Assembly: GCA_017545045.1 (NCBI GenBank)
Contig: JAFYDA010000057.1
Span: forward strand, 1 to 61,068
Length of the DNA: 61,068 nt
Direction of reading: 5' to 3'
DNA from: Prevotella sp.
GTDB lineage: Bacteria; Bacteroidota; Bacteroidia; Bacteroidales; Bacteroidaceae
Shown here: positions 9,101 to 18,677 of the stretch, one piece after another
How positions within the stretch are numbered: position 1 is the stretch's first letter
How the letters are laid out: each line of letters begins with the position of its first letter
The notes under the pieces: model-generated
What the model was told of the DNA's origin: nothing
Database searches by the model: none
Seen by the model: only the letters and a program-made list of their open reading frames with translations
Position numbers and translations under genes: made by a program

Positions 9101-9400
9101 CACATAAATGGCACTGGCGAATACCGGCAGTTTCAACTCATAGCTACCGTCATCCTCAGTGAGCACACTGTAGCCGTCAATCTCAGCGGCGCGCACAATG
9201 GCACCAGCCACCGGCTTTCCTGTCGTTGCGTCAAGAACCTTACCCTTGACCGTGCGCGTCTCATAATTCTGCTTCTTTACTGTCAAAGTTCGCTTAGGCT
9301 TAACGAAGTCCAAGTCTTCTTCGTCTGTATCGTCCTGTGCAAACACACTCAACGGGAAAGCCACCAGCAGCGAAAATCCAAATAAGATATATCGTTTCAT
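6125..9400 (-). CDS. SusC/RagA-family TonB-dependent transporter (second pair)
   Basis: Outer-membrane beta-barrel importing ligands captured by SusD using TonB energy. Order seen: signal peptide to SVFAQ (about residue 22), an acidic linker, a carboxypeptidase-like regulatory domain (VKGKVLDATTGKPVAGAIVRA, about 50-135), a plug domain with SVMYIQGLNSLNVNAQPLVVIDG and VMRNGTALYGSKGSNGVILI, then the barrel ending in MSRSIVAGVKINL with a terminal Leu. The linker from the regulatory domain to the plug lacks the usual LDEVVV and reads LAEYQEQVNVRGDY, a mild divergence. It is preceded by a FAS1 lipoprotein gene 31 bases upstream and followed by its SusD. Confidence 0.95.
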   Translation of the reverse strand: MKRYILFGFSLLVAFPLSVFAQDDTDEEDLDFVKPKRTLTVKKQNYETRTVKGKVLDATTGKPVAGAIVRAAEIDGYSVLTEDDGSYELKLPVFASAIYVNTPEFNPVRQGLLESEQQQTVALYPTTFLAEYQEQVNVRGDYQTSDFKFTNAINIKDEIQKQLGAQVYTVSHNGTPGVGSVMYIQGLNSLNVNAQPLVVIDGVIVDQQYGRELLHDGFYNDVLTNLNPADIEKVTVMRNGTALYGSKGSNGVILIQTRRNKSMATRITATASAGVVFKPKYISVMDANQYRSYASEMLKSTNTQNRKFKFLNEDKDYYYYDQYHQSTDWKDYVYHTAMTQNYGINVEGGDAVANYNLSVGYMTAQSPLRYNDMDRLNVRFNTDISLSQRLSVRFDASFGNQTRDIRDDGAPAGYEEGTPTSPAFLAYVKSPFMSAYSYGHDETGHGRFSDIHYDIEEESYLKEALANYSGYNWQLGNPAAINQYAEAENKNRYESSMLNLTITPKYEFNSHLFVSEHFSYNLVNTNEMYYIPINGTPSYYVTSLGGTRQNEVRSLASKQNSVQSDTRIDWSNRFGAHYIHAFAGARINWESFTTNSQLSYNTGSDKTPFMTSQDKDVRGVSENWNSLSWYLQAEYNYLSRYYLQANFTVDGSSRFGSEGGDIKLFSAPWAIFPGVQAAWVMSNEKWMAGVKGINYLRLSVGFDITGNDDIDYYASRSYFRASQFLKAISGLSFAGIGNTTIQWETTKRLNVGLESSFLNNRLGVNFNYFRSKTNNLLTYQSLGYLSGLDMNWSNGGKLQNEGFDVSFTAKLLALKDWHWQIGASAGHYKNKITELPEGAQYVDNELYGATIRTQVGQAANAFYGYKSLGVFSSTQAATAAGTTDPNGLYFLAENGIDRNYFKAGDIHFADLNNDGMITEADRTIIGDPNPDVYGNIFTSVAWKRFKLDVRFNYSLGGDVYNYMRSQLEGGSRFLNQTTALLRRWQVEDQQTDIPRISFQDPMGNSRFSDRWIEDGSYLRLKTATLSYDLPVNSEYIQGFQFWIQGNNLLTFTKYLGSDPEFSMTSSVIGQGIDLGRLGMSRSIVAGVKINL

Positions 9401-9431
9401 AAATCTTTCTTTCTATTTAGTCATGTGAACA

Positions 9432-11243
9432 TTATCGTTGAATTATCCAAGCTCCTACAGGATGGTTGTCGCTCGGTACTCCGTGTGGCATCACCCAAAT
9501 GTAAGGAACTTCCTCAGGTACGTACAACGTTTCATGAGGCACAAGGAGGATACAGTCAATGCGCATGGTACGGGTGTACTGCTTGTTACGCTGTTGAGCG
9601 TTGCTTACACGCGTCTCTACCTTCAGCGTCACCTGCAGGTCTTCGTCATCTACACCATAGGTGCAATAGTCGAACTTATAGTCCTCTGCCAACAGCAGAT
9701 AGTCAATAGAGTCGGCTTTAGTGGTGTAGGTATCACCCAGCACCTCAGCATCCCGGCCAGGAGCCTTCAGCGTGCAACGCAGGATGGTCGGAACGCGCTG
9801 CTCGGCAGTAGCGTTACTGTCGTTGGCCAATGCCGGAACAGTGACGAGATAGATGTCATAGCCAATGTTGGAGAGCACATTCCTCAACGTGAATGTCACT
9901 GAATGGTTCACATTTGAGAAAGCAGGCGTAAACTCGACGAAAGCATTGTCCCAAATACGACCATAGAAATTCCTCATATCGGAATTGACAATACGCTGAT
10001 TGATGTCGATGGTACTGACGGAGTCGCCCTTGTCGACCACCTTACTGGTCTCCTTGATGCTGTTACGGCCCTCGGCCTGGATAATGCGCCACTGATGGAA
10101 GCTCATCAGTTTGTCAATATTCCACTGAGTAGCCTTGTGTACCTGACCGTTACTGCAAGGAACGATGTCATCAGCACTCTGATTCAGCACGCCAAAAGGA
10201 GAATCCAGCGGACGACGGTATTCATAGTACTCAAAAGGCAGACCTCCCCACGAAGCAAGGCGCATGGTGTAGTTACGGATACAGCTCTCTGACATGGCAG
10301 AGTCAGGCAGCGTAGCATCTGTATTGAAGGTACGACTGAAAGCCGTTCCGTTGATAATGGCCAGACGCGGCTGTGTGTAAGCCATGGAGTCGCGATCCTT
10401 ATAAGAAGGAGGATAGTTGAAATAGGGCTCATACTCCTCTATCAGCTGCTTCCATGTCGCATTCGTAGGAGCAAGGAAAATATAAGTACTGTCTTCTGTA
10501 TTCAACTGAGCATTGATCTGGCTGAAAAGTTCGTTACGCTGCGTAAAGACAGAATCCAGATACTGGGTCTTACCGTCGACGATACTACCTGCAACACTGC
10601 GCTCAGGCACAAATACTTTGTAATAGTAATGACTATTGTAGAAGAAACTGCGCAGACTGTCAAGATCAGGGTCTTTGCGCATGTACTCAAATACATTAGG
10701 CAGGAATTCAACCTTGTTCTTCAGCGTGAAGAGAACACCATTGCCATAAAGCTGGTTCTTGGTGAGCATCTCCACACCATCGATATTGTTGCCACCCAGA
10801 ACAGCATACTTACCGTTCATCAGCACAATAGAATCACGGCTGGCCGGCGACACGGAGTAGTTATACAAAGCCATGTGGTTTTGGATAAACTCCTTGATGA
10901 CGGTATTGTCCTCCTCTGTCACCTTGGCAGCATCCTGAGCCTTATATTCGCTAATCAGAGCTGCGGCCTCTTCGCTGCTGAAGTTGTCATTCGTAGGAGC
11001 GAAAACGGTGAACACCTGACTGCCATTGAGGTTCTTGGCATAGTCGCACTCCTCAATCACCTTGGCAAAATTGCTCAGGTTAGGATTACTCTTGATAGCC
11101 TGCCACAACGTGCCCTCATGCATATTACCACTTCCGAGACTCTCGTAGTGGTCATCCCACGTATCGGTGCAGGCCGTGAGGGCTGCGGCAATGCCGCAGC
11201 ACATCAGACCGACACTCAATACCTTATTTATCTTTGTAATCAT
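9432..11243 (-). CDS. Fasciclin (FAS1) domain lipoprotein, 603 residues
   Basis: A surface lipoprotein: the lipobox ALTAC ends at residue 25 and is followed by acidic TDTWDDHYE. Two FAS1 modules are visible. The first has FAKVIEECDYAKNLNGSQ followed by VFTVFAPTNDNF and later FIQNHMALYNYS. The second has YIFLAPTNATWKQLIEEYEP. FAS1 domains are known from adhesion proteins of many organisms and mediate protein-protein or protein-glycan contacts. The C-terminal 170 residues form an extra beta-rich part with no family I can name. The gene sits between another FAS1 gene and a SusC gene, in the position where SusE/SusF-type binding proteins occur, so an accessory ligand-capture role is inferred. Confidence 0.85.
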   Translation of the reverse strand: MITKINKVLSVGLMCCGIAAALTACTDTWDDHYESLGSGNMHEGTLWQAIKSNPNLSNFAKVIEECDYAKNLNGSQVFTVFAPTNDNFSSEEAAALISEYKAQDAAKVTEEDNTVIKEFIQNHMALYNYSVSPASRDSIVLMNGKYAVLGGNNIDGVEMLTKNQLYGNGVLFTLKNKVEFLPNVFEYMRKDPDLDSLRSFFYNSHYYYKVFVPERSVAGSIVDGKTQYLDSVFTQRNELFSQINAQLNTEDSTYIFLAPTNATWKQLIEEYEPYFNYPPSYKDRDSMAYTQPRLAIINGTAFSRTFNTDATLPDSAMSESCIRNYTMRLASWGGLPFEYYEYRRPLDSPFGVLNQSADDIVPCSNGQVHKATQWNIDKLMSFHQWRIIQAEGRNSIKETSKVVDKGDSVSTIDINQRIVNSDMRNFYGRIWDNAFVEFTPAFSNVNHSVTFTLRNVLSNIGYDIYLVTVPALANDSNATAEQRVPTILRCTLKAPGRDAEVLGDTYTTKADSIDYLLLAEDYKFDYCTYGVDDEDLQVTLKVETRVSNAQQRNKQYTRTMRIDCILLVPHETLYVPEEVPYIWVMPHGVPSDNHPVGAWIIQR

Positions 11244-11274
11244 AATTATCTTTTTTCAATTATCTGTTATCTGT

Positions 11275-13443
11275 TTACAGGTCATCTTCCATAGCGCCAT
11301 CGCTGTCTACACCATAAACGCTCTTCGGAACCATCTCCCAGAAGTCGAACATGAACTCGTTGTTATTACCCTGCTTACCATCGGAAGCCACGCGGAAACG
11401 CACGTAGTGGGGCTTTGTGGCATCGATGTAGCCTTGGTAAACAATCTTGCGGTGGGTACGCTCGTTACCTAAGAAGTAAGACTTGTTACCACCGGAACCG
11501 AAGTGATACATGCTTCGACCGTCACGATAGACACCAAGGTTCTTGAGAGTCTTCTGTTCCTCAGCCTTCTCTTCATCGGTCTTCTTCTTGTAGTCACCCA
11601 AGGACTCGTCGATGACGTAACGGTCACCCAGATAGGCCTCTGAGTTCAGGAACTTTGTCATGTCAACAGGGATTCCCTGAGGCACACCATCAAAGTAGCT
11701 CTGCATGACGCCACGGGTCTCGATAGCGCAGTAGCCTAAGCGCATCTGCCAGTCACCGCTGTAGGGTACGGGCGGGATGCGGAACGTCATGTCGTAGTCA
11801 CCGAAGAGGTTCCACTCATCACCCTGCCACGACCAGAAGTTACAGTGGGGACGACGCATCACCAGCTTACCGTTGTTATTGATGGTCACACCATCAAGAT
11901 AACCTTCGGGGAAGTAGTAGTTCTTACCGTTCTTAGGCTCGTTAGAGTCATCAGGCGTACTGTTCGGGTCGTCAACAGTGTAGTTACCCTTCAGACGCAT
12001 GTCGTTGGTCATGACCTCAGGCCAGATGGTCGAGAAGTCCATACGGATACGCTGGTTCTGCACCTTGTTCTGCACGTCGTAGCTGAACACCACGAGGTCG
12101 TCAACATAGAAATAGTGACCATTCAAGGCATCGTGGTTATACTCTGTCTCCACAGTATTGTCAACCAAAGCACCACGGAATTCATACTCAGGAGCTGCAT
12201 AGCGGCGGTTGATGAAGTGGCGGTTCACATAGGCAGCGTCAGCACCACGGCAGTCGTTGCCTTGCTCATCCTTGTTCATTGTGAGCTGCTCTATCTTCAG
12301 CATGGTCCAAGGCAGAAGCGTTGGATACCAGTCAATGGGGTTGATAAGCTTCGTATCAAATCCGAAGGCTTCTTTCGTCTCCTTGCAGACCAAGGCCGTC
12401 AGATCGCTGGTGCCCGGCACATAGCGAGTCATGATGTGATACTGCATGAAACGGTGCAGCGGGTTGACGCTGTCTGTCAGATTCTCAAAGCTATGACCAG
12501 CAGCACTTACGTCGCCAGGATAGACGGGGTCATATATCTTGCAGGCCAAATCATAGAGTGCGCGCAGATTACCATTGGCCGTGGAGATACCATACTCCTC
12601 GAACTTGGCTTTATAAACCGAGTCAGTCTCCACAAAGGCAGTAAAGCCATACTTACGCTTGCTGGGAGCCCATCCCACCTCATTCCAGGTGTGCGACTTG
12701 TAATAGTACTTAGGATGATCCCTGAAGTGATAATCAGGATCCTCAACCAGAAGAATCTGCTCGCGGACACCTGAAGCGACCAGTCCCTCATAGAAAATAC
12801 TGATAAGGGGATTGTCGCGCAAGATATCAGCAATATAGCTATTAGATTTCTCTATCACCATGTTCACAGGCTGAATGATACCGTTCTCAACGGAGTCGTT
12901 CTGGTGAACGATGATGGGGTTCTCACCCTTCTCATCATACAGGGTGTCACTGAAGAGGATATGAGCTGTTCCCTCCAGGAATACAACTGCATTGCTGTCA
13001 TTGTCAACACCCTGTGAGGTTGCCAGATAACGTCCCAGCATGTTTGCCGTAATCAGGCGGTCCTGATCCATCTCAAACGTGGAGTACATATTAGCCACCA
13101 AGTGGGTACGGGCAATGGTATCGCAGTCGGCGTCCGACAACTGATCGACACTCTGCAGCCCACGTTCTTTCAGGTACTCCTGAACTGCTTTGTTAGAAGG
13201 TAGGAAACAGGTGTACTGTCCGTAAGTGGAAAGCAAGTCCATCAGCTTGGCACGCTCCACAATCTTCGAAAAGTCGCTGTATTGTGCACGGTTCCTGATA
13301 TAGTCGCTCATCATCTCACCTGTAAACGTGTAGAAGTTCTGAGTGTCTGGCTCGTCAGAGCAACTTGTCAGCGGCCCCATGGCCAATGTAGTGGCCAGAG
13401 CCAAAAGTGCTACTCTTATTTTTCTCTTAATATTCATAGTCAT
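11275..13443 (-). CDS. Fasciclin (FAS1) domain lipoprotein, 722 residues
   Basis: Surface lipoprotein: lipobox PLTSC followed by SDEPD. The N-terminal third has FAS1 hallmarks (FSKIVERAKLMDLLSTYGQ, then YTCFLPSNKAVQEYL, then RTHLVANMYST). A second FAS1-like stretch follows (YIADILRDNPLISIFYEGLVASG). The C-terminal half is rich in Trp, Tyr and Asp (NFWSWQGDEWNLFGDYDMTFRIPP) and ends in a segment suggestive of a ligand-binding beta-sandwich (RKIVYQGYIDATKPHYVRFRVAS). Co-transcribed after the first SusD (19-base gap) and before the next FAS1 gene. M1 or M3 could be the start. Glycan binding is inference. Confidence 0.8.
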   Translation of the reverse strand: MTMNIKRKIRVALLALATTLAMGPLTSCSDEPDTQNFYTFTGEMMSDYIRNRAQYSDFSKIVERAKLMDLLSTYGQYTCFLPSNKAVQEYLKERGLQSVDQLSDADCDTIARTHLVANMYSTFEMDQDRLITANMLGRYLATSQGVDNDSNAVVFLEGTAHILFSDTLYDEKGENPIIVHQNDSVENGIIQPVNMVIEKSNSYIADILRDNPLISIFYEGLVASGVREQILLVEDPDYHFRDHPKYYYKSHTWNEVGWAPSKRKYGFTAFVETDSVYKAKFEEYGISTANGNLRALYDLACKIYDPVYPGDVSAAGHSFENLTDSVNPLHRFMQYHIMTRYVPGTSDLTALVCKETKEAFGFDTKLINPIDWYPTLLPWTMLKIEQLTMNKDEQGNDCRGADAAYVNRHFINRRYAAPEYEFRGALVDNTVETEYNHDALNGHYFYVDDLVVFSYDVQNKVQNQRIRMDFSTIWPEVMTNDMRLKGNYTVDDPNSTPDDSNEPKNGKNYYFPEGYLDGVTINNNGKLVMRRPHCNFWSWQGDEWNLFGDYDMTFRIPPVPYSGDWQMRLGYCAIETRGVMQSYFDGVPQGIPVDMTKFLNSEAYLGDRYVIDESLGDYKKKTDEEKAEEQKTLKNLGVYRDGRSMYHFGSGGNKSYFLGNERTHRKIVYQGYIDATKPHYVRFRVASDGKQGNNNEFMFDFWEMVPKSVYGVDSDGAMEDDL

Positions 13444-13462
13444 CTCTATTCAAAGTTCTACG

Positions 13463-15244
13463 TTATTTGGTCTTCTCATAACTGGTACTTTCACCACTGC
13501 CGAAGGCGGGATTAGGCACAAGATTACGGTTCACCTTCATTTCCTCATTATTGTAAGGCCAGAAGATGGCATCCATCTTCTTGAAGAAGTTCAGGGCGAA
13601 CTGCTTGTTGACGTCATCACGTCGCTGAGAAGCGGTAATGACGGCTTCCGTATTACCGGCACGCATGCAATAGCGAACCAGATCATACCAGCGCTTACCC
13701 TCAAACATCAGCTCGCGCTGACGCTCACGCTGTACAAGCTCGTCCATCAGGTTCTTGGTCGTATAGTCACCGAGCTTCAGGGTGTCGGCATCGGTAATCT
13801 TCGACTGTTCCTTGCAGATAGAGCGCTTGTTGATGGCGTTCACCAACTTAAAGGCTTGGTTCAGCAAAGGACGGTTGTTGGCAATAATGGCAGAGTCACT
13901 ACCCTCCTGCATCTTCTGGCAGAGTGCCTCAGCCTCCAACAGCATGATGTCGGGCAGACGGTAGATAATCCACTTCGATCCATTGTTGCTGGAACTGAAC
14001 AGTGAATATTCCACCTTTGGTGCCGTTGTATTAGAAGCATTCGTGGCATCAATCTCCACACTCTGAGCAGCAAACTTCTTGATTTCCTCCTTGTCAGCAT
14101 CACAGTTCTGATACAGGCGAGCATCAATCTTCTTATTCTTGTCATCGAAAATGACTCTGCCCGAAGTGGTGGAGATATCTTCTGTCACTGCTGTCGACGG
14201 AGATAGCAGACCTTTCGTTGTATTACTGCTACCATAGAGCGAGGTAATAGCCGAGTTGTTAGGATACTGGTCGGAAGAACTTGGTGAGTCGTTATAGCTC
14301 AACTCAAAAATGGTTTCCTTGCTTGCACCAGTGACAAAGATCGACCTATAGGCCTCACCGAATCTGTTACCAGTCAGGTTATCAGCCACCAAGGGATAGC
14401 CGTTCAGGCGTGCATCCATCAGCACAGTGGCCGAACCACTCTGCCTCTTTCCGTTCTTCTGACGGTTTTCTTCCTCTATTTCCGTCAGATTCTGAATGAC
14501 CAGCTCTGCATAGCGGATGCAGTTGTCGTAGTCCTTCTTCCAGAGATACATCTCACAAAGCATTGCATAAATGGCATTCTTCGTGATGCGTCCCGTCTGA
14601 TAGAGCGGCTTATCCTCTGGATAGCGGTTCACGGCGTCATCCTTAATGCTCTCCAAATCCTTAATCAGGTTGTCGAGCACTGTCTCAAACGGCGTAGCGG
14701 GTAAGTCCATCACCTGGTTATCGTCCGTAAATGCCTCCGTTGAATAAGGTACATCTCGGAAGGTACGAATCAGGTAGAAATAGCACAGGTCACGCAGGGC
14801 AGACACCTCAGCAACGGTTGCCTTCAGGTCGCCATCAGTATATCCTGGGTCAATGGCAGCCACGCCTGGTGCATACTTCAAGACCGTGTTACAACGGTTA
14901 ATCACATCATAGAAGCCATCCCAGGTCGTGTAACCATTCATGGCCGTAATGTTCTCTTTCAGGATGTTGTACAGGTTGACATCGTTGTTGATATTCTCAC
15001 CTGACATGATGTTGTCGCTGCGTACTTCGCCCCAGATCATCATACGCTTTCTGACTCCATCGGCTAAGAGTGCCGAATAGCAGCCACTGACGACATTGTC
15101 GACGTCGGCCTTCTCATTCCAGAAATCTTCAAGCACAATCTCACTCGTTGACTTGATTTCCAGATAATCGCCACAGGAAACCATGCCAGCGGCTAAGCAG
15201 ACAGCACCTATTATATTATAATATGTCTTTCTCATAATCTTCAA
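13463..15244 (-). CDS. SusD/RagB-family lipoprotein (first pair)
   Basis: Glycan-capture lipoprotein paired with the SusC gene 25 bases upstream. Lipobox GMVSC then GDYLEIKSTSE, a very common SusD start. Helical repeats include VVSGCYSALLADG, WDGFYDVINRCNTVLKYAP and EVSALRDLCYFYLIRTFRDVPYSTEAF. The C-terminal signature is QRERQRELMFEGKRWYDLVRYCMR, and the protein ends around an IFWPYNNEEMKVNRNLVPNPAF segment, typical of full-length SusD proteins (593 residues). The start could be M1 or M4. Confident family call; ligand unknown. Confidence 0.95.
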   Translation of the reverse strand: MKIMRKTYYNIIGAVCLAAGMVSCGDYLEIKSTSEIVLEDFWNEKADVDNVVSGCYSALLADGVRKRMMIWGEVRSDNIMSGENINNDVNLYNILKENITAMNGYTTWDGFYDVINRCNTVLKYAPGVAAIDPGYTDGDLKATVAEVSALRDLCYFYLIRTFRDVPYSTEAFTDDNQVMDLPATPFETVLDNLIKDLESIKDDAVNRYPEDKPLYQTGRITKNAIYAMLCEMYLWKKDYDNCIRYAELVIQNLTEIEEENRQKNGKRQSGSATVLMDARLNGYPLVADNLTGNRFGEAYRSIFVTGASKETIFELSYNDSPSSSDQYPNNSAITSLYGSSNTTKGLLSPSTAVTEDISTTSGRVIFDDKNKKIDARLYQNCDADKEEIKKFAAQSVEIDATNASNTTAPKVEYSLFSSSNNGSKWIIYRLPDIMLLEAEALCQKMQEGSDSAIIANNRPLLNQAFKLVNAINKRSICKEQSKITDADTLKLGDYTTKNLMDELVQRERQRELMFEGKRWYDLVRYCMRAGNTEAVITASQRRDDVNKQFALNFFKKMDAIFWPYNNEEMKVNRNLVPNPAFGSGESTSYEKTK

Positions 15245-15269
15245 TTTTCTTTTTCAGTCTTCAATGCCT

Positions 15270-18200
15270 TTAGAAATCAAACGTGACACCCAGTGTGTAA
15301 GAACGTGAACGCGGCGTCTGAGACCAGTCAATAGCGGGATCCTCACCACCGAATGCGATATCCGGGTCAACACCAGAGTACTTGGTCAGCACGAACGGGT
15401 TGTTGATACTGGCATGGAACCTGATTGCATTCAAGCCGATAGCCTTCACGATTTTCTTGTTGAGAGAGTATGTCAGCTGTGCATAGCTCATACGCAGATA
15501 GTCACCATCCTCAACGAAGCGGTCGCTGATCAGTGTATTGTAGTTGCTGGTAGAACCGAACATAGCTCGAGGGATGCTGGTCACGTCGCCTTCCTTACGC
15601 CAGCGGTAGTTCACTGCCTGACTCTGGTTGTCGTTACCAGTCATAGCTTCTGCCTGCAGACGGGCCTTGTTGATAATCTTATTACCCAAACGATAGGTAA
15701 ACTGTGTGTTCAGACGCCAGTCGCCATAGTTGAACGAGAAGCCGAAACCACCAGTAAGTTTAGGCAGTGACGAGCCTAAGTAGGTAATATCGAGGGCGTT
15801 AATCTGGCCGTCGTGGTTGATATCTTCATAGATGGCATCACCACCATTGAAACCAGGATAAGAACCGTCGTGACCCGTACCGTCGACACGATAATCATAA
15901 CGCATGCGCAGAGGCACGTTATTGGCGTCAAGGATGACCTGACCGTCAGCGTTTACAGCGACAGGAGCCGTTTTACCAGCTGCCTTGAACTCATTCCAGT
16001 AAGCATATATCTGCTCCTGAGTCATGCCTGCAACAGCATTCTTGAAGGTGTTGTAGTTATACTGATAAACACCCTTGTACTTGAAGCCATAGATAGCACC
16101 GAACGGATTGTGCAGCTGCACACGACGCAGCGTCTCACCGTTGGCATAGCCATAAGTAGAGTTCTTGTTTTCCAGAATGTACTCATCCATCTCCAGGATT
16201 TCGTTGCGGTTGTTACCGAAGTTAGCGTTAACATCCATTGAGAACTTACCAGCCTTGACCACGCGGTTAGAGTTGATATGGAACTCCCAACCCGTGTTAC
16301 GCATCTTACCGTTGTTATGATAAGGAACTGTGGTAAAACCAGAGTTCGATGGTATACGGAAGTTGGACATCAACATGTCCGAACGCGTAGTGCTGTATGC
16401 CTCGATGGTCAGGTTCAGACGACCGTCGAAGAATCCTAAGTCGATACCGCCATTGTAGCTCGTGATAACCTCCCACTTCATGTCAGTCAGACGGATATTC
16501 AACGGCTTCACACCAGGCATATCAATATATGTCGTATTGGTGGAACCGTACTTAGAAGTGTACAGGTAGTTCTGCCCCGGCTGGTTACCGTTACGTCCCC
16601 AACCTGGACGTATGGCGAAGAATGATAGTGCGGGCTTCAGTTTCTGCATCCACGGCTCGTCACTGATAATCCACTTCAACGACACCGAGGGGAAGTAACC
16701 CCAACGGTTACCGGGACCGAACTTAGTCGTACCGTCAATACGGACGGTGGCATCAAGGACGTAGCGGCCTTTATAGGCATAGTGTCCAGAGAACGTGTAA
16801 TACATGGAACGTGACTGGCCGTAGCTGGAGCTGGGCTTGTCAATCAGACCGCCTGCAGCAGGACGGATGATAGCACCGTTTGTTGAAGGCAGGCCGTAAC
16901 CTGATGTGGACTGGCTGCTTGAAGAACCTGTGTTCAACTCAAAGCGTCCCAACAGCATGGCCTGATGATCCTTGTTCTTGAACGAAGGCGTCAGCGTCAG
17001 AGAATGCTTGGTATTGAAATTCACGCTCTTAGACGACCCCGTCGAAGAGGTGTTCACCTTGTCTTCCCAACGCACGGTCTTCAACTCCTGTGGATAGAAC
17101 GAATCGGTGTAATAGTTTGAAATATTCATGTAGACCGATCCGCGGTAGTCCAACTGCCAGTGGTCCTCGTCAAGTCCCAGAAGACGATAGTTCATCACCA
17201 GTTCGGGGTTCATGTCATAATTACGCGACTCGTTCTTAGCCAGATGAGCTGATGCCACGGGATTAACGTAAGTACGCTGATCGCTGGCAAACACTTCTGA
17301 ACCGATGTAGGGTCCGCTCTGAATCATGTTGTAATACTTGTCGGTGTTCTCACCTGTGACAGGATCCTTCTCATAGATGCTCATGTTAGGCATCTTCTTC
17401 AGTGCGATGGCCAACAGGTCGTCAGAGTTGCGTTCGTTCTTGGTATAGGTCAGTGCGAAGTTCGTCTGCACACGGATACGCTCACTGACATTATAGTCCA
17501 AGTTAACACGGGTAGAGAAACGGTTGAGTCGCTGCTCAATCATGGTACCCGTCTCATGGTCGTAACCGCCACTGATACGGAAGGTAGCTTTCTCACCACC
17601 ACCACTGATGGTCACATAGTGGTTCTGTCGCAGACCAGTCTGCGTGACGGCATCACGCCAGTCGGTGTTGTCGCGATACTGTCGCCACTCTGAGAAGCCA
17701 CCCGTCTCGTCCAGATAGTTGATTTCCGGAATGCGGTTCTGGTCAGAGGCGTTGTCATCCTGACGGGGATTGAAGTAAGCCTCCTTCAGCATCATCGTGT
17801 AGTCGTCACCGCTCAGCAGGTCATAACCCTTGGGCTGATGAGTGGCAGTAAGACGCAGCTGGTAGGTCACATGCGGACGTCCACGGACACCACGCTTGGT
17901 TGTCAGCTCGATGACACCGTTACCACCTTGCGAACCATAGATGGCACAGGCGGCAGCATCCTTCAACACGTTGATAGAAGCAATATCCTCAGGGTTGATG
18001 TTCAGCAGTTCTGCAAATTTCTCATTATTGGCACCTTGCATGTCGAATCCTGAAAGGTCTACATTACGGATATTACCGTCGACCACAATCAGCGGGTTCG
18101 AATCTGTCAGCGTTGACAGTGAACCGGCACCGCGCAGACGCATGGTAGAACCAGATCCAAGGTCACCAGAATTACCGATGATGTCAAGACCTGCGATACG

Positions 18201-18659
18201 ACCCTGCAGAGCCTCGTCCACAGAGGTGATACCCAGACCTTCGAACTCCTTCATGTCAATCTTCTGAGAAGCATAGGATATTTCGCGCTCGGGAATGGGA
18301 AGACCGTTACCTTGTGCACGTTTCTTCGACTTCACCACCACTTCCTTAATCTGAGTGGCAGAAGACATTGTCAAGTTGAAAGTCGTTTTGTTAATAGGCA
18401 ATATCACCGTCTTCAAACCTACATAGCTGAAGCGGATTTTGTCCTTCGGATTCTTCACTTTCATGGTGAAATTACCGTTCAAGTCGGTAAGAGCAGAATT
18501 GATGATACGTCCTGTACCGTCAATTTCGCATACCGTGGCACCCATCAGCGGTCCCATGTCGTCACTCAACGTACCGTGAACCGAAGTGATGGTCTGTGCA
18601 CTGACCGTGGTAGCAGCTATCAGTGCCAGTGTCATGATGATGGTTTTTAGTATTCTCAT
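15270..18659 (-). CDS. SusC/RagA-family TonB-dependent transporter (first pair)
   Basis: Outer-membrane importer. Signal peptide to VSAQ (about residue 22), carboxypeptidase-like regulatory domain (VHGTLSDDMGPLMGATVCE ... FSYVGLKTVILPI), then IKEVVVKSKKRAQG, and a plug with VDEALQGRIAGLDIIGNSG, STMRLRGAGSL, PLIVVDGN and INVLKDAAACAIYGSQGGNG. The barrel carries an internal calcium-like loop (DINHDGQINALDITYLG) frequent in this family and ends RSYTLGVTFDF with terminal Phe, the usual signal for outer-membrane insertion. 1129 residues. It starts 18 bases after a FAS1 gene and is followed by its SusD. Confidence 0.96.
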   Translation of the reverse strand: MRILKTIIMTLALIAATTVSAQTITSVHGTLSDDMGPLMGATVCEIDGTGRIINSALTDLNGNFTMKVKNPKDKIRFSYVGLKTVILPINKTTFNLTMSSATQIKEVVVKSKKRAQGNGLPIPEREISYASQKIDMKEFEGLGITSVDEALQGRIAGLDIIGNSGDLGSGSTMRLRGAGSLSTLTDSNPLIVVDGNIRNVDLSGFDMQGANNEKFAELLNINPEDIASINVLKDAAACAIYGSQGGNGVIELTTKRGVRGRPHVTYQLRLTATHQPKGYDLLSGDDYTMMLKEAYFNPRQDDNASDQNRIPEINYLDETGGFSEWRQYRDNTDWRDAVTQTGLRQNHYVTISGGGEKATFRISGGYDHETGTMIEQRLNRFSTRVNLDYNVSERIRVQTNFALTYTKNERNSDDLLAIALKKMPNMSIYEKDPVTGENTDKYYNMIQSGPYIGSEVFASDQRTYVNPVASAHLAKNESRNYDMNPELVMNYRLLGLDEDHWQLDYRGSVYMNISNYYTDSFYPQELKTVRWEDKVNTSSTGSSKSVNFNTKHSLTLTPSFKNKDHQAMLLGRFELNTGSSSSQSTSGYGLPSTNGAIIRPAAGGLIDKPSSSYGQSRSMYYTFSGHYAYKGRYVLDATVRIDGTTKFGPGNRWGYFPSVSLKWIISDEPWMQKLKPALSFFAIRPGWGRNGNQPGQNYLYTSKYGSTNTTYIDMPGVKPLNIRLTDMKWEVITSYNGGIDLGFFDGRLNLTIEAYSTTRSDMLMSNFRIPSNSGFTTVPYHNNGKMRNTGWEFHINSNRVVKAGKFSMDVNANFGNNRNEILEMDEYILENKNSTYGYANGETLRRVQLHNPFGAIYGFKYKGVYQYNYNTFKNAVAGMTQEQIYAYWNEFKAAGKTAPVAVNADGQVILDANNVPLRMRYDYRVDGTGHDGSYPGFNGGDAIYEDINHDGQINALDITYLGSSLPKLTGGFGFSFNYGDWRLNTQFTYRLGNKIINKARLQAEAMTGNDNQSQAVNYRWRKEGDVTSIPRAMFGSTSNYNTLISDRFVEDGDYLRMSYAQLTYSLNKKIVKAIGLNAIRFHASINNPFVLTKYSGVDPDIAFGGEDPAIDWSQTPRSRSYTLGVTFDF

Positions 18660-18677
18660 ACGTTAAATCCTCCTCTC